Of a stretch of DNA of 64,000 nt, positions 53,505 to 61,953 are shown one piece after another. This stretch comes from an uncultured Collinsella sp. Its GTDB lineage: Bacteria; Actinomycetota; Coriobacteriia; Coriobacteriales; Coriobacteriaceae. The notes beneath the pieces were generated by a model. It did not search any database, was not told the DNA's origin, and worked only from the letters and a program-made list of their open reading frames with translations. Made by a program: the position numbers and the translations under genes. The DNA lies in contig CABUQG010000003.1 in assembly GCA_902493535.1 (NCBI GenBank), positions 25,172 to 89,171 of the forward strand, written 5' to 3'. Positions within the stretch are counted from its first letter, which is position 1. Each line of letters starts with the position of its first letter.

Positions 53505-54764
53505 ATGAAGATCGCTGTTGCCGGTACCGGCTACGTCGGCCTGTCCCTCGCCGTCCTGCTCTCGCAGCACAACGAGGTCCACGCGTTGGACATCGTGCCC
53601 GAGAAGGTCGCAAAGATCAACAACTACGTTTCGCCCATCCAGGACGACGAGATCGAGCGCTTCCTGGCGGAGGCTAAAGCGGGGGAGCGCGAGCTCGACC
53701 TGCACGCCACCGTCGACGTGGCCGAGGCATATACGGGTGCCGACTACGCCGTCATCGCCACGCCCACCAACTACGACTCGGACAGGAACTTCTTCGACAC
53801 GAGCTCCGTCGAGGCCGCCATCGCCGCCGTGCGCTCGGTGAACCCGGACGCCTGGATCGTCATCAAGTCGACGATCCCCGTCGGCTACACCGCGGGCCTG
53901 CGCGAGAGGCTGGGCGACAGCAAGGTCTTCTTCAGCCCCGAGTTCCTGCGTGAGAGCAAGGCTCTCTACGACAACCTGCACCCCAGCCGCATCGTGGTGG
54001 GCGCGCCGAAGGAGGACGCCGACGCCGTCGCCGCGGCCGAGCGCTTCGCACGCCTGCTTGCCCAAGGGGCGGACCCAGCCGAGCTGGAGCGCGTGAACGC
54101 CGACGGCTCCAGGGGCATCCCGGAGCTCGTGCTGGGCACCACCGAGGCCGAGGCCGTAAAGCTCTTCGCCAACACCTACCTGGCGCTGCGCGTGGCCTAC
54201 TTCAACGAGCTCGACACCTACTGCGAGGTCCGCGGCCTCAACACGCGCGACGTCATCGACGGCGTGTGCCTGGAGCCGCGCATCGGCAGCCACTACAACA
54301 ACCCCAGCTTCGGCTACGGCGGCTACTGCCTGCCCAAGGACACCAAGCAGCTGCTGGCCAACTACAGGGACGTGCCGCAGAACCTGATCGAGGCCATCGT
54401 GGAGGCCAACCGCACCCGCAAGGACTTCGTGGCCGACGAGGTGCTGCAGATGGTGTGGGACCGCGTGTACGCCGGCAAGGAGAAGCCGGTCGTGGGCGTC
54501 TACCGCCTGACGATGAAGTCCAACTCCGACAACTTCCGCGCGAGCTCCATCCAGGGCGTCATGAAGCGCGTGAAGGCCAAGGGCGTGCCCGTGGTGGTCT
54601 ACGAGCCCACGCTGGACGCGCCGGAGTTCTTCGGCTCCGAGGTCACGCACGACCTGGAGGCCTTCAAGGCCGGCTGCGACGTGATTGTCGCCAACCGCTG
54701 GAGCGACGAGCTCGCGGACGTTGCGGACAAGGTGTACACGAGGGATCTGTTTAAGCGGGACTAG
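53505..54764 (+). CDS. ugd: UDP-glucose 6-dehydrogenase
   Basis: Ugd oxidises UDP-glucose to UDP-glucuronate with NAD. The 419-residue protein shows KIAVAGTGYVGLSLAVLLS, IATPTNYD, KSTIPVGYT, SPEFLRESKALYDNLHPSRI, and the catalytic Cys motif NPSFGYGGYCLPKDTKQL. The ATG at 53505 follows TGGAGA. It suggests glucuronic acid in the polymer. A strong terminator closes the operon. Confidence 0.94.
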   Translation: MKIAVAGTGYVGLSLAVLLSQHNEVHALDIVPEKVAKINNYVSPIQDDEIERFLAEAKAGERELDLHATVDVAEAYTGADYAVIATPTNYDSDRNFFDTSSVEAAIAAVRSVNPDAWIVIKSTIPVGYTAGLRERLGDSKVFFSPEFLRESKALYDNLHPSRIVVGAPKEDADAVAAAERFARLLAQGADPAELERVNADGSRGIPELVLGTTEAEAVKLFANTYLALRVAYFNELDTYCEVRGLNTRDVIDGVCLEPRIGSHYNNPSFGYGGYCLPKDTKQLLANYRDVPQNLIEAIVEANRTRKDFVADEVLQMVWDRVYAGKEKPVVGVYRLTMKSNSDNFRASSIQGVMKRVKAKGVPVVVYEPTLDAPEFFGSEVTHDLEAFKAGCDVIVANRWSDELADVADKVYTRDLFKRD

Positions 54765-54822
54765 GGGAGAGGGCGGAACCAGGCTGATCCGCTTCAATCA
54801 TTCGCTATTTTAACCGCGTCGA

Positions 54823-54873
54823 GGGCGGGGGTGTTCGGCATTAGCCGATACACCCCCGCCCTTCATTGTTCTT
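54823..54873 (+). terminator. Intrinsic terminator of the capsule operon
   Basis: GGGCGGGGGTGT (54823-54834) pairs perfectly with ACACCCCCGCCC (54850-54861), with inner TCGGC/GCCGA, followed by TTCATTGTTCTT. Confidence 0.92.
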
Positions 54874-54889
54874 CGCAGGTAAAATTCGC

Positions 54890-55471
54890 CTAATTCGAGC
54901 GATCGCTCAACGTGATTCGTGCCTTGAAACCGGCTCCATATTCTCCCGCCCGTGCCTGGTCATCCAACTTGAAGCCGATGTTATACAGCTTCCCCGACTT
55001 CGTCTTCCGAACCAGGCCATGCTCCAACATGAATGCGACAACGCGGCGATGTGCTTCGACGTCGTCCAAGTTCAGGTAGAAGCAGGCGACGCCTCTGCCG
55101 TTCTCGATAACGGACTCGAATGAGCTGTGCTTGCATTCCGCGACGACCATTCCGAGGGCCGCCTTGCGGCAGACTTCCTCCGCGAACTCGATATCGTTGA
55201 AGTGGAACATCCATTTCCCGCACCTGCTCTCGTCTAGCGCAGGTGCCAGCTCGGTGTCGATGTAGAACGAACACCATGGGTTGTCCACCCTGACGATTCG
55301 GCCGTCTTCGCTCAGCATCGTCTTCTCTTCCATCCATGCCTCATATGGTTTGAGGGTGCTTTCGTAGTACGCGATTGTTCTCGGAGAGCACCCCTCGACT
55401 TCCTTGTCGGTAAGGAAGAGACCGAGTAGACTCGAGTTGCTGGGCACGCTGCTTTCGGCATGGCTACACAT
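54890..55471 (-). CDS. Chimeric ORF: truncated tyrosine-recombinase N-terminus joined to an unknown domain
   Basis: The 193-residue product has two unlike parts. Residues about 1-45 (SSLLGLFLTDKEVEGCSPRTIAYYESTLKPYEAW) look like the SAM-like core-binding start of a XerC/phage-type integrase. The catalytic domain with the R-H-R-Y residues is absent. From about residue 50 an unrelated domain begins (PWCSFYIDTELAPALDES, FHFNDIEFAEEVCRKAA, FYLNLDDVEAHRRVVAFML), which I do not recognise. The ATG at 55471 has GAAAG 5 nt upstream; the ORF extends further upstream, but that part is antisense to hsdS. An AGTGCT-TTCG-AGCACT palindrome lies at 55472-55487. Confidence 0.6.
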   Translation of the reverse strand: MCSHAESSVPSNSSLLGLFLTDKEVEGCSPRTIAYYESTLKPYEAWMEEKTMLSEDGRIVRVDNPWCSFYIDTELAPALDESRCGKWMFHFNDIEFAEEVCRKAALGMVVAECKHSSFESVIENGRGVACFYLNLDDVEAHRRVVAFMLEHGLVRKTKSGKLYNIGFKLDDQARAGEYGAGFKARITLSDRSN

Positions 55472-55589
55472 AGTGCTTTCGAGCACTGCTTTTAAGATTG
55501 CTTTATCTGCAGATAGTCTAGAACCGGCTACATCTGTGTTAGAACCATATTGATCATCGCTTCCACCGGGGGCTCCTTTCCCCTTGGTT

Positions 55590-56318
55590 CGATGGAAACA
55601 ATTCTGAAGTGCAGGCCTATGTTCCGGTAAATGATTATTTAGCTGAACTCGGAGAAGCCCTTTTTGCTCAAACAATTGAAGAGAACAAGCGAGAAAATCA
55701 TTACCGTTCAGTCGAGTCATTCTGCGAAGTCAAGGGCGGTTAGAGGCTCCCTAAAGGTTCAGAGCTAATTGCAGAGGCAAACTCTCATCCATATATTCGA
55801 GTCCGCGACTTAAACAACGCTTCTGTTCTCTTACTCACTTCGGAAATGCTATATATCGACGATGAAACACGATCTAATATTTCGCGCTACGTTGTCAACA
55901 CTGGCGATCTAATTGTTTCCGTTGTCGGAACGATTGGCCTTACGGCGTATATCGGAAAAACGCTCGATGAGGCAAACCTCACAGAGAATTGCAGCAAACT
56001 TACTTCGTTTAAAGGCGACTTTGCGGCGTGGTCGTATTTCTTTCTTCGTAGCTCAATGGGCATGGAAGCTATTAGGCTTGGAACTGTTGGTGCCGTTCAG
56101 ACCAAGCTTGCATTAAAAACATTAAGTCGATGAACGTCCCGTTTGCTCCAGCTTGTGCAATAGAAAGAACGACTTCGACGCTCAATGGTATTCTTGAGCT
56201 CATATAGGCTAATATACTCAAGTCGTAGGCTCTTGGCGAACTGCGTGACGCATTGCTTCCCAAACTCATGTAGGGCGAAATCGACGTCTCTCAGTTTGGC
56301 GCTGTTCGGATGGATTAG
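55590..56318 (+). pseudogene. hsdS: Decayed type I restriction specificity subunit HsdS (3' part)
   Basis: Reading through defects gives the central coil (VNDYLAELGEALFAQTIEEN), a second target-recognition domain (KGSELIAEANSHPYIRVRDL, NTGDLIVSVVGTIG, SSMGMEAIRLGTVGAVQTKL), and the canonical end LGELRDALLPKLM-GEIDVSQF. There are TAG stops at 55741, 56205, 56226 and 56271, and a one-base frameshift at 56130. The first recognition domain is missing and replaced by sequence of the opposite-strand ORF. No hsdM or hsdR is in the window. It is clearly non-functional as it stands. Confidence 0.8.
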
Positions 56319-56347
56319 GTATAGAGCGCTATGGCAGGGGGGCGAAG

Positions 56348-57199
56348 ATGATGATTGTTGTAAATGAATCGGCTGCTGCTTCATATCTATACCTAATGGG
56401 ATTAACCATAGACGAAGAGCTGCCGCTTACGCAACACCTCTCTCTATTGCCGGCCACGTGCAAGGCCTCGCCGGACGACATGATAAATTCTGTGATGAAA
56501 TATGGCAGCGGAGATGAGACCGATTTAGGTGTCTTGATTGCCGTCCTTAGGAAAACTACAGCTCAGTTGCGCGTTGTTGGAGAGGGCAAAGAGCTTGCAG
56601 TTCGAGTTTGGAATGCCCAATCTGCAATAGTTCTATTGTCCGCGCTTTTGAATTGCGAATTGTATTGGCATGTTCAGAGCGATTCGCGGACAGAAGATTT
56701 TTCGCCATGCTCGGCAATCAATGTTGTTCTTTCTACAAGGTTGTTCATTCCAAGAAAATTGAAAGTGATCAACGATTCAGAGAAGCAGTGGATAAGACAG
56801 CATTATCGGGACGCATGGGAACTGTTTGATAAAAACACGCGATTTGAGACCGCGGTGAATTCCTTGTGGAGCTACAAGCAATCGCTTCGACCTTCAGTTC
56901 AAATGGCGATTATATGGGCTGGGATTGAGTCATTGTTTGGAGTCCGGAGCGAACTTGTTTTTCGTGTCAGTACTCTCGCAGCTTTGTTTCTTGGAGGAGG
57001 CAAGCAAAAACAGCAAGAAATAAAGAAACTATATAGAGCAAGGTCAGAAGCCGTTCATGAGGGAAAACAACCTTCTGAGTCTTGTGTTTCCGATTCTGCA
57101 AAATTATTGCAAGCGCTAATCTTGGAATGCGTCGAACGGGGCTGTTTACCAAATGAGGACGGTTTGCTTTTCGGATTCGAAGAAGGATCGGCTAAATAA
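56348..57199 (+). CDS. Apea-like HEPN-domain protein
   Basis: The 283-residue protein is mostly helical. Its C-terminal part (about residues 185-270) reads SLFGVRSELVFRVSTLAALFL then IKKLYRARSEAVHEGKQ, which fits the Apea-like HEPN domain. RSEAVH gives an R-x4-H motif as in HEPN ribonucleases. The N-terminal part (about 1-170) is unrecognised. HEPN proteins often act in defence or toxin systems. It lies 30 nt after the hsdS remnant and overlaps the helicase fragment, so it may be part of a broken defence locus. Activity is not proven. Confidence 0.65.
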   Translation: MMIVVNESAAASYLYLMGLTIDEELPLTQHLSLLPATCKASPDDMINSVMKYGSGDETDLGVLIAVLRKTTAQLRVVGEGKELAVRVWNAQSAIVLLSALLNCELYWHVQSDSRTEDFSPCSAINVVLSTRLFIPRKLKVINDSEKQWIRQHYRDAWELFDKNTRFETAVNSLWSYKQSLRPSVQMAIIWAGIESLFGVRSELVFRVSTLAALFLGGGKQKQQEIKKLYRARSEAVHEGKQPSESCVSDSAKLLQALILECVERGCLPNEDGLLFGFEEGSAK

Positions 57200-57701
57200 T
57201 CATTTATCGCCCTACGAGTATTTGCAGATGAGACACCGATGCGTTTCAGTTGCATTGCATAGACAAGATAACGAAAAAGCAGCAAATCAAGAATGGCGAT
57301 TCGCAAACATGGTTTATCCGGAGTTTTCACCAACCGCATCTTTGCGCGCCGCCTCAAATGAAACCCATAATGGAGTTTGGGCCATTCCAGAGTCACTTGC
57401 GCAAAGGTATTGCGAGTTTTTGGATCCAGTGATTTTGAGACGTAGCGTCGCCACTCAGACCGCGAACGCTTCATCGATCTGCAACTTCGGCAAAGCAAAA
57501 GGCCGAACATATGACCATGTTTTGATTTATCCAGTTGCCGATATGGCCTCTTGGTTGCAAGATGCCTCGACGGATCTGAAGCCGCAGACACGCTCCAAGC
57601 TCTATGTTGCAATTACTAGGGCGAGGTTCAGCGCTGGCTTCGTGGTTGCTGACAATAAAATAAATGAGCTTCCAGACACGCTAAGCGTCTGGAAGCCATA
57701 A
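57153..57701 (+). pseudogene. C-terminal fragment of a UvrD/Rep-type helicase
   Basis: The frame encodes WRFANMVYPEFSPTASLRAA, then NFGKAKGRTYDHVLIYP and TRSKLYVAITRARFSAGFVV, which match the last part of UvrD-like superfamily I helicases (motifs V and VI). Walker A, Walker B and the first half of the protein are absent, and the first 13 codons overlap the HEPN gene. It is therefore a remnant with no expected helicase activity, unless it is expressed as an accessory piece. Confidence 0.65.
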
Positions 57702-58166
57702 ATCAATCACGTGTTTGTTTGTCAGCAAAAGCGGATCCCTACGTGAACCTAAAGACGGCCTTGATCAGCCATCCGTTGAACCTGGAGATGCACTTACCAG
57801 TCAACTTCATCCATATCACCCCAATCCTCTGAAACAACTCTCATGTCACCCTTCTCTGGCTGCGTCTCGGTTGCGCCCAGCGCCTATTTGGCTACTTCCG
57901 CTTGTATCCTGAGTAATAACCTCCGCTGCTGCAACCAAGGTGGCGAATTGCTGCCTTTGCCATATGGATCTGTATGTAAGTGCTTCGAGGTGATGATGCC
58001 GATCTCACTTCAATTCATGGACGCATCGAAATAATAGGGCGGAGTCGCTCTCTCGATCCCGCCTCGCAAACCCGAATAGTTCTGACTTTCCCGTTATCCG
58101 GAACATCTGGGGAAGTTCGCGTCCCAGTCCGGAAAACCCAATGCTTGAAGCGACGATGCCAAGGGG
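57702..58166. other. 465-nt stretch without a recognisable gene
   Basis: Short open frames exist on both strands, but none shows a ribosome site plus protein-like composition or a motif I know. It looks like decayed DNA between the helicase fragment and the next - strand gene. Confidence 0.5.
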
Positions 58167-58739
58167 CTACTCGGTCAGCTTTTCGCATCCGCGCCAGGGC
58201 AAGGGGAGGGACAGCCTGTAGAACGAGGCCGGCTCCATAGGAATCTCCTCGAGCCTTCCGTTGCCTCGCCGAACCCACGATGTTCCGTTTGCGTCGGTGA
58301 AAGCCGTTTCGGGCGCCGTGCGTACTCCCATTCCGTGCCCTTCCGTCGGGAGCCATATGTACCATGCTCCAGGAGGAAGCGTGCCGACGCAGACGCGGTT
58401 GGGAAAAACGGGGCGGTTGTCCTCTCCTTTGAAAGAGGGGCCGGCTCCGCTAATCCCGACGCAGGTGACGATTGCGTCGTAGACGGGGGACTCGCTTTCG
58501 TTTCGAAGCACGACGAACTGCCAGACGAATCGATTGTCCTCGGGCTGACCGGTACGGTTTCGACCCCCTTCGTACCATGCCGATATGCGGGATGGCTGAT
58601 ACCGCTTGATGTCGTCCTCCCTGTTCCTTTTGCTCTGGCTGCCTTGCCAGAATGCGACAATCAAGGCCACCAAGGTAACGAGTCCGATGAATGCTTGGAC
58701 AATCAGATTGGCGATGTCTATATCGATGCCAAAAATCAT
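58167..58739 (-). CDS. Hypothetical membrane-anchored protein
   Basis: I do not recognise a family. The 190-residue product has an N-terminal membrane segment (about residues 10-30, LIVQAFIGLVTLVALIVAFW), a short basic stretch (QSKRNREDDIKRY), and a soluble C-terminal domain with WQFVVLRNESESPVYDAIVTCVG, which reads like a beta-rich fold. A ribosome site is weak. The topology (one helix, then cytoplasmic or external beta domain) recurs in hypothetical proteins of accessory regions. Confidence 0.6.
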   Translation of the reverse strand: MIFGIDIDIANLIVQAFIGLVTLVALIVAFWQGSQSKRNREDDIKRYQPSRISAWYEGGRNRTGQPEDNRFVWQFVVLRNESESPVYDAIVTCVGISGAGPSFKGEDNRPVFPNRVCVGTLPPGAWYIWLPTEGHGMGVRTAPETAFTDANGTSWVRRGNGRLEEIPMEPASFYRLSLPLPWRGCEKLTE

Positions 58740-59162
58740 TGGATGGTCACCGGCTCAGCGTCGTGGGGCGATAATTCTAACTCCGAATAATACGGCTTGA
58801 TCGATGGTCGACGTTACATAAACGTCAAAATGGGTTTGTCTTAACAGCCTTTTTTTCTTAAGACAAACTTGCCGCAACGCCAATTCAAAGAGTTTGCCGT
58901 GACGCAGACAGATGCAGTTGGTTGCTGAAAAGCGTGGTTATTTGGGCAGGATTCGCTTCAAAACGCCCGTCGATTATTACGATCTAATGCAGCCTGTAGG
59001 GTGGATGTACTTCGATAAGCAGTAGTCGACATGCTCTGGTTTTGAACGAAAAGTCCCAGAGACAATCGATAACGATTCTTCTTAGATGATGCGAGCGGCG
59101 CTACCATTAGCAGCGCCGCTTGTTTTCCGCTCGCAGATAGATCCCGCCATGTTGACCACCGA
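58740..59162. other. Non-coding or decayed region with an inverted repeat at 58834-58868 and a short ORF
   Basis: GTTTGTCTTAA (58834-58844) and TTAAGACAAAC (58858-58868) are perfect inverted arms around a T-rich loop. A 37-codon frame at 58912-59025 (RGYLGRIRFKTPVDYYDLMQ) looks protein-like but is too short to name, and is probably the end of a lost gene. Confidence 0.5.
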
Positions 59163-59453
59163 ATGCATCTTGACCGACGTGCTCGTACTCCTATTCGGGC
59201 ACAGAAATTGGAGGCGCGGCCCCCAGCGTCTACTCAGCGAAATTCGTTAAGAAAGCTGACATCGAACACTGGGAACTCCGTCATCGAATCGAATCTCATT
59301 GACTGGGATGCGTTCATTAATGATGACTTTGATGCCTATTTCAAAGCTCGCGTCATGGCTTTGCTGGACGCTATTGAGTTCGCACTGGGCAAGTCCATCT
59401 CCGATAGGGGCACCGAGGAAACAGTAAAGAGATTTGGCCGCTCATTGGAATAA
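59163..59453 (+). pseudogene. Probable 3' fragment of an unknown gene
   Basis: Only the last 55 residues are protein-like (NLIDWDAFINDDFDAYFKARVMALLDAIEFALGKSISDRGTEE), while the first 40 are low-complexity and basic. There is no ribosome site before the ATG. It looks like the C-terminus of a larger lost protein. I cannot name the family. Confidence 0.45.
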
Positions 59454-59495
59454 GATGCTTCTTAGCTCCGTTATTGGTTATAGAAAGAAGGCTTA

Positions 59496-60257
59496 ATGTC
59501 TGATTTTGAAATTTTGCAGCAGTTGTGCGAAACAGCAGACGAACTTTCAAAGAAATACATCAGCTCTAGTTCGCCTGACTTTAAAGCATGGAAGACAAGG
59601 GCGGACAGGCTTTTAATTAGGCGATTTGGAAAAGACAGCTACGAATTTAAAAGCTTTAACAAAATCAGCTACTCGTTGTCTTTCTTCACCTCCGGTACGC
59701 CCGACTCGGCTTTCGTTGAAGCCTGTGCGGACGGCCTGCGCAGTGCAAAAGCTGTGCTGGAGACATACCTTGATGAGTTTTCAGACGAAGGGGAAACCGG
59801 ATCGACTGCAAATGTTGGAGATTATTCGAAGGTATTTATCGTTCATGGTCACAACGGAGAGCTTAGAGAAAGGGTCGCGAGAATCATCGAAAGGCAGGGC
59901 CTGACGGCGGTTGTCCTAAACGAGCAGTCAAATCAGGGCAAGACAATCATCGAAAAGCTGGAAATTGAAGGCGATGCAGCAGGAGCGGTATGCCTTTTTA
60001 CGGCGGACGACGAAGGAAGAGCCCAGGCAGAACAGTCGGAAAAGCCCAGGGCTAGACAAAATGTTGTATTTGAAGCCGGATACTTTATTGGTCGGCTTGG
60101 CAGGGAAAACGTTGAAATTCTTGTTGACAAAGGTATCGAGATTCCCTCCGATCTACAGGGCGTCGTTTATACCGGAACAGACAGTTGGGAGTTCGGCCTC
60201 TTGAAAGAACTCAAGTCCATGGGATATTCCATCGACTTTAATAAGATGGATATCTAA
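59496..60257 (+). CDS. TIR-like nucleotide-binding protein (CAP12/Pycsar-effector type)
   Basis: The 253-residue protein has a helical N-terminal half (about 1-105) and a C-terminal TIR-like domain (about 110-245). Landmarks are KVFIVHGHNGELRERVARII, VVLNEQSNQGKTIIEKLE, AVCLFTADDEGRA, and RARQNVVFEAGYFIGRLGRENVEIL, where the Glu of FEAGYF is the expected NADase residue. The family includes effectors of cyclic-nucleotide defence systems. No cyclase or CD-NTase lies next to it here, so it is an orphan or acts alone. AGAAGG lies 5 nt before the ATG. Confidence 0.85.
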   Translation: MSDFEILQQLCETADELSKKYISSSSPDFKAWKTRADRLLIRRFGKDSYEFKSFNKISYSLSFFTSGTPDSAFVEACADGLRSAKAVLETYLDEFSDEGETGSTANVGDYSKVFIVHGHNGELRERVARIIERQGLTAVVLNEQSNQGKTIIEKLEIEGDAAGAVCLFTADDEGRAQAEQSEKPRARQNVVFEAGYFIGRLGRENVEILVDKGIEIPSDLQGVVYTGTDSWEFGLLKELKSMGYSIDFNKMDI

Positions 60258-60427
60258 TCCGTTGATCCCTCCTTTCACCGACTGGCAAAACGATTTACAC
60301 CTAATTGTGGACATTGCCCACACGATTTCTCTTTGCTCCCGCATTGATCTCGCTAAACTATTAATTGCTGCTACCAGGGCATTTTCTGGTGCACATTCTA
60401 TTGGCTCCTGCGAAGATCGGAGCAGGT

Positions 60428-61489
60428 ATGTTTGCTGCCAAGTCCCACACCAGCCGTCATTACATTCCGATTGTTGCCATGGCCTGCCTATGCGTTTTGC
60501 TGGGCGGGCCTTCTTATGCCGCTGGCGCGGAGAGCCTCATCATCGAGGGCGCGACGTACTACGAGCCGGGCGTGTCGGGCCCCGGCTGGGCCTGGACCGA
60601 TGCCGACCACCTGGAGCTTAACGGCTACGCGGGCGATGCCATCGGCGCCGAGGGCGACCTGGTGCTGACGCTTGCCGGGCAGAACTCCGTGACGGAGTCG
60701 CATGCGCCCGATGCGGACATCACGCTGTGCGGCATGGAGGTGTGGGGCAACCTGACGCTTCGCGGCACCGGCGCCCTGACGGCGACGGGCTCGCAGTGCG
60801 GGATCCACGTTTCGCAGGCGCTCGTGGTGGACGGCTGCACCGTCGATGCCCGGGCGGACGGGGCCGATATTACGGACGAGGCGGTTGCCGGCGTGATCGC
60901 AGGCGACATGGCCGTGCGCGCCTACGGCGTGTATCTGCAGGATGCGGGCCTTGGCGTTGGTGCGGCCGGCTGCCGGCTTTCCGTCGATGCCTCGTGGCTC
61001 GATGCGACCGGCGCCGACGGCGGCGTTGCGTGCTTGGGCGGGTCGCTTGCGTCCGCGCGGTTTGTGGCGCCTGCCGGCGGAGTCTTTGGTACTGGCGGCG
61101 TGGCGGATGCCTCCGGTGCGGTGGCACCGCATGTGGTGGTTGAGCCCGATGTCGCCACGCCGCCGGCGGGGGAGACCGGTGGGGGCGAGGTACCGGGTGA
61201 TAGCACGGACAAGTCTCCCGCCGATGCTACCCCCGCTGCCGGAGAGCCCACCACAGGGCCCACGGCAAATCCCGCACTGAAACCCGCGGCCACAACAACC
61301 AAGACAACAACGACAGTAATCAAGACCACGGTCGCCAAAGTCCCCAAGCTCAAGGCTGCCACTGCGACAACTGTGGCACTCCCCAAGACCGGCGACAGCA
61401 ACTGGATTGCCGCGTCCTTTACGCTACTCCTGTTGGGACTGGGGCTTCTAGGTGCCGCATATCGCTGTTGGGGCGTGCGGCATACCTAG
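60428..61489 (+). CDS. LPXTG-anchored surface protein, copy 1
   Basis: The 353-residue protein has a signal peptide (MFAAKSHTSRHYIPIVAMACLCVLLGGPSYAAG), an extracellular domain of about 230 residues with beta-helix-like repeats (LELNGYAGDAIGAEGDLVLT, LVVDGCTVDARADGADIT), a Thr/Pro/Lys-rich stalk, and the sorting signal LPKTGDSNW followed by a hydrophobic helix and basic tail. Sortase would link it to the wall. The start at 60428 follows GGAG. Its 60476-61199 part is a near-exact duplicate of copy 2. The ligand is unknown. Confidence 0.85.
   Translation: MFAAKSHTSRHYIPIVAMACLCVLLGGPSYAAGAESLIIEGATYYEPGVSGPGWAWTDADHLELNGYAGDAIGAEGDLVLTLAGQNSVTESHAPDADITLCGMEVWGNLTLRGTGALTATGSQCGIHVSQALVVDGCTVDARADGADITDEAVAGVIAGDMAVRAYGVYLQDAGLGVGAAGCRLSVDASWLDATGADGGVACLGGSLASARFVAPAGGVFGTGGVADASGAVAPHVVVEPDVATPPAGETGGGEVPGDSTDKSPADATPAAGEPTTGPTANPALKPAATTTKTTTTVIKTTVAKVPKLKAATATTVALPKTGDSNWIAASFTLLLLGLGLLGAAYRCWGVRHT
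60476..61199 (+). repeat. 724-bp direct repeat, copy 1
   Basis: It is identical to 62735-63458 except for two substitutions by eye, near 60525 (GCT versus GCG) and near 60554 (GCG versus GCA). Both are synonymous. Both flanks diverge abruptly. Confidence 0.93.
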
Positions 61490-61517
61490 CTTCAATACAA
61501 GAGCCCTGTAGAAGCTT

Positions 61518-61555
61518 TAAAGGCAACGCTTTCCGAAAGGGAGCGTTGCCTTTTT
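61518..61555 (+). terminator. Intrinsic terminator of LPXTG gene copy 1
   Basis: AAGGCAACGCT and AGCGTTGCCTT form an 11-bp stem followed by TTT. Confidence 0.9.
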
Positions 61556-61607
61556 ACTACATGCAATGTATGAGGTGCCGCACCACTAAAAGGCTTAGTT
61601 AATTGAT

Positions 61608-61645
61608 TGTAATTACATAATCTACTAGTGTATGTGCGTTATACT
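61608..61645 (+). promoter_or_regulatory. Promoter/operator region of relB-yafQ
   Basis: The palindrome TGTAATTACA (61608-61617) lies upstream of TATACT (61640-61645), a likely -10. GTGTA and TACAC also flank the -10. RelB-type antitoxins bind such sites to repress their own operon, which is inferred here. Confidence 0.55.
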
Positions 61646-61677
61646 AAGGTTACACTCACACGATTGGAGGGTCAAAA

Positions 61678-61953
61678 ATGGCAAGCTCAACATTAACCAT
61701 TAGGGTTGACGATGACCTCAAACGCGAGGCAGCAGAAGTGGCTGATTACTATGGACTTGATTTGTCGTCCGTGACGCGCGCATTCTTCAAGCAAATGGTC
61801 AACACCCATCGCATCCCGTTGACTTTTGCCCCTGAGGAGCCCAATGCCGAAAGCCTTGAGGCCATTCGCGAGGGGGACGCGTTTCTTGCATCTGGCAAAA
61901 AAGGACGTTTTGACAATGGCGCCGATCTTATCGCTGCGGCGATGGCACAATGA
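61678..61953 (+). CDS. relB: RelB/DinJ-family antitoxin
   Basis: The 91-residue protein has a ribbon-helix-helix N-terminus (SSTLTIRVDDDLKREAAEVADYYGLDLSSVTRAFFKQMV) and a C-terminal toxin-wrapping part. GGAGG precedes the ATG. Its stop overlaps the toxin start by 4 nt, the usual coupling of toxin-antitoxin pairs. It lies between the two LPXTG copies. Confidence 0.92.
   Translation: MASSTLTIRVDDDLKREAAEVADYYGLDLSSVTRAFFKQMVNTHRIPLTFAPEEPNAESLEAIREGDAFLASGKKGRFDNGADLIAAAMAQ

Noticed and set aside
55741..56273. TAG read as a sense codon, because all four in-frame stops in hsdS (and the one in the IS21 remnant) are TAG
   Set aside because: Intact genes here end with TAG (gltX, cbiJ, def), and hsdS also has a frameshift, so ordinary decay explains it.
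56097..56384. - strand 95-codon frame over the hsdS end
   Set aside because: The + strand carries the recognisable HsdS C-terminus (LRDALLPKLM), so the - strand frame is its shadow.
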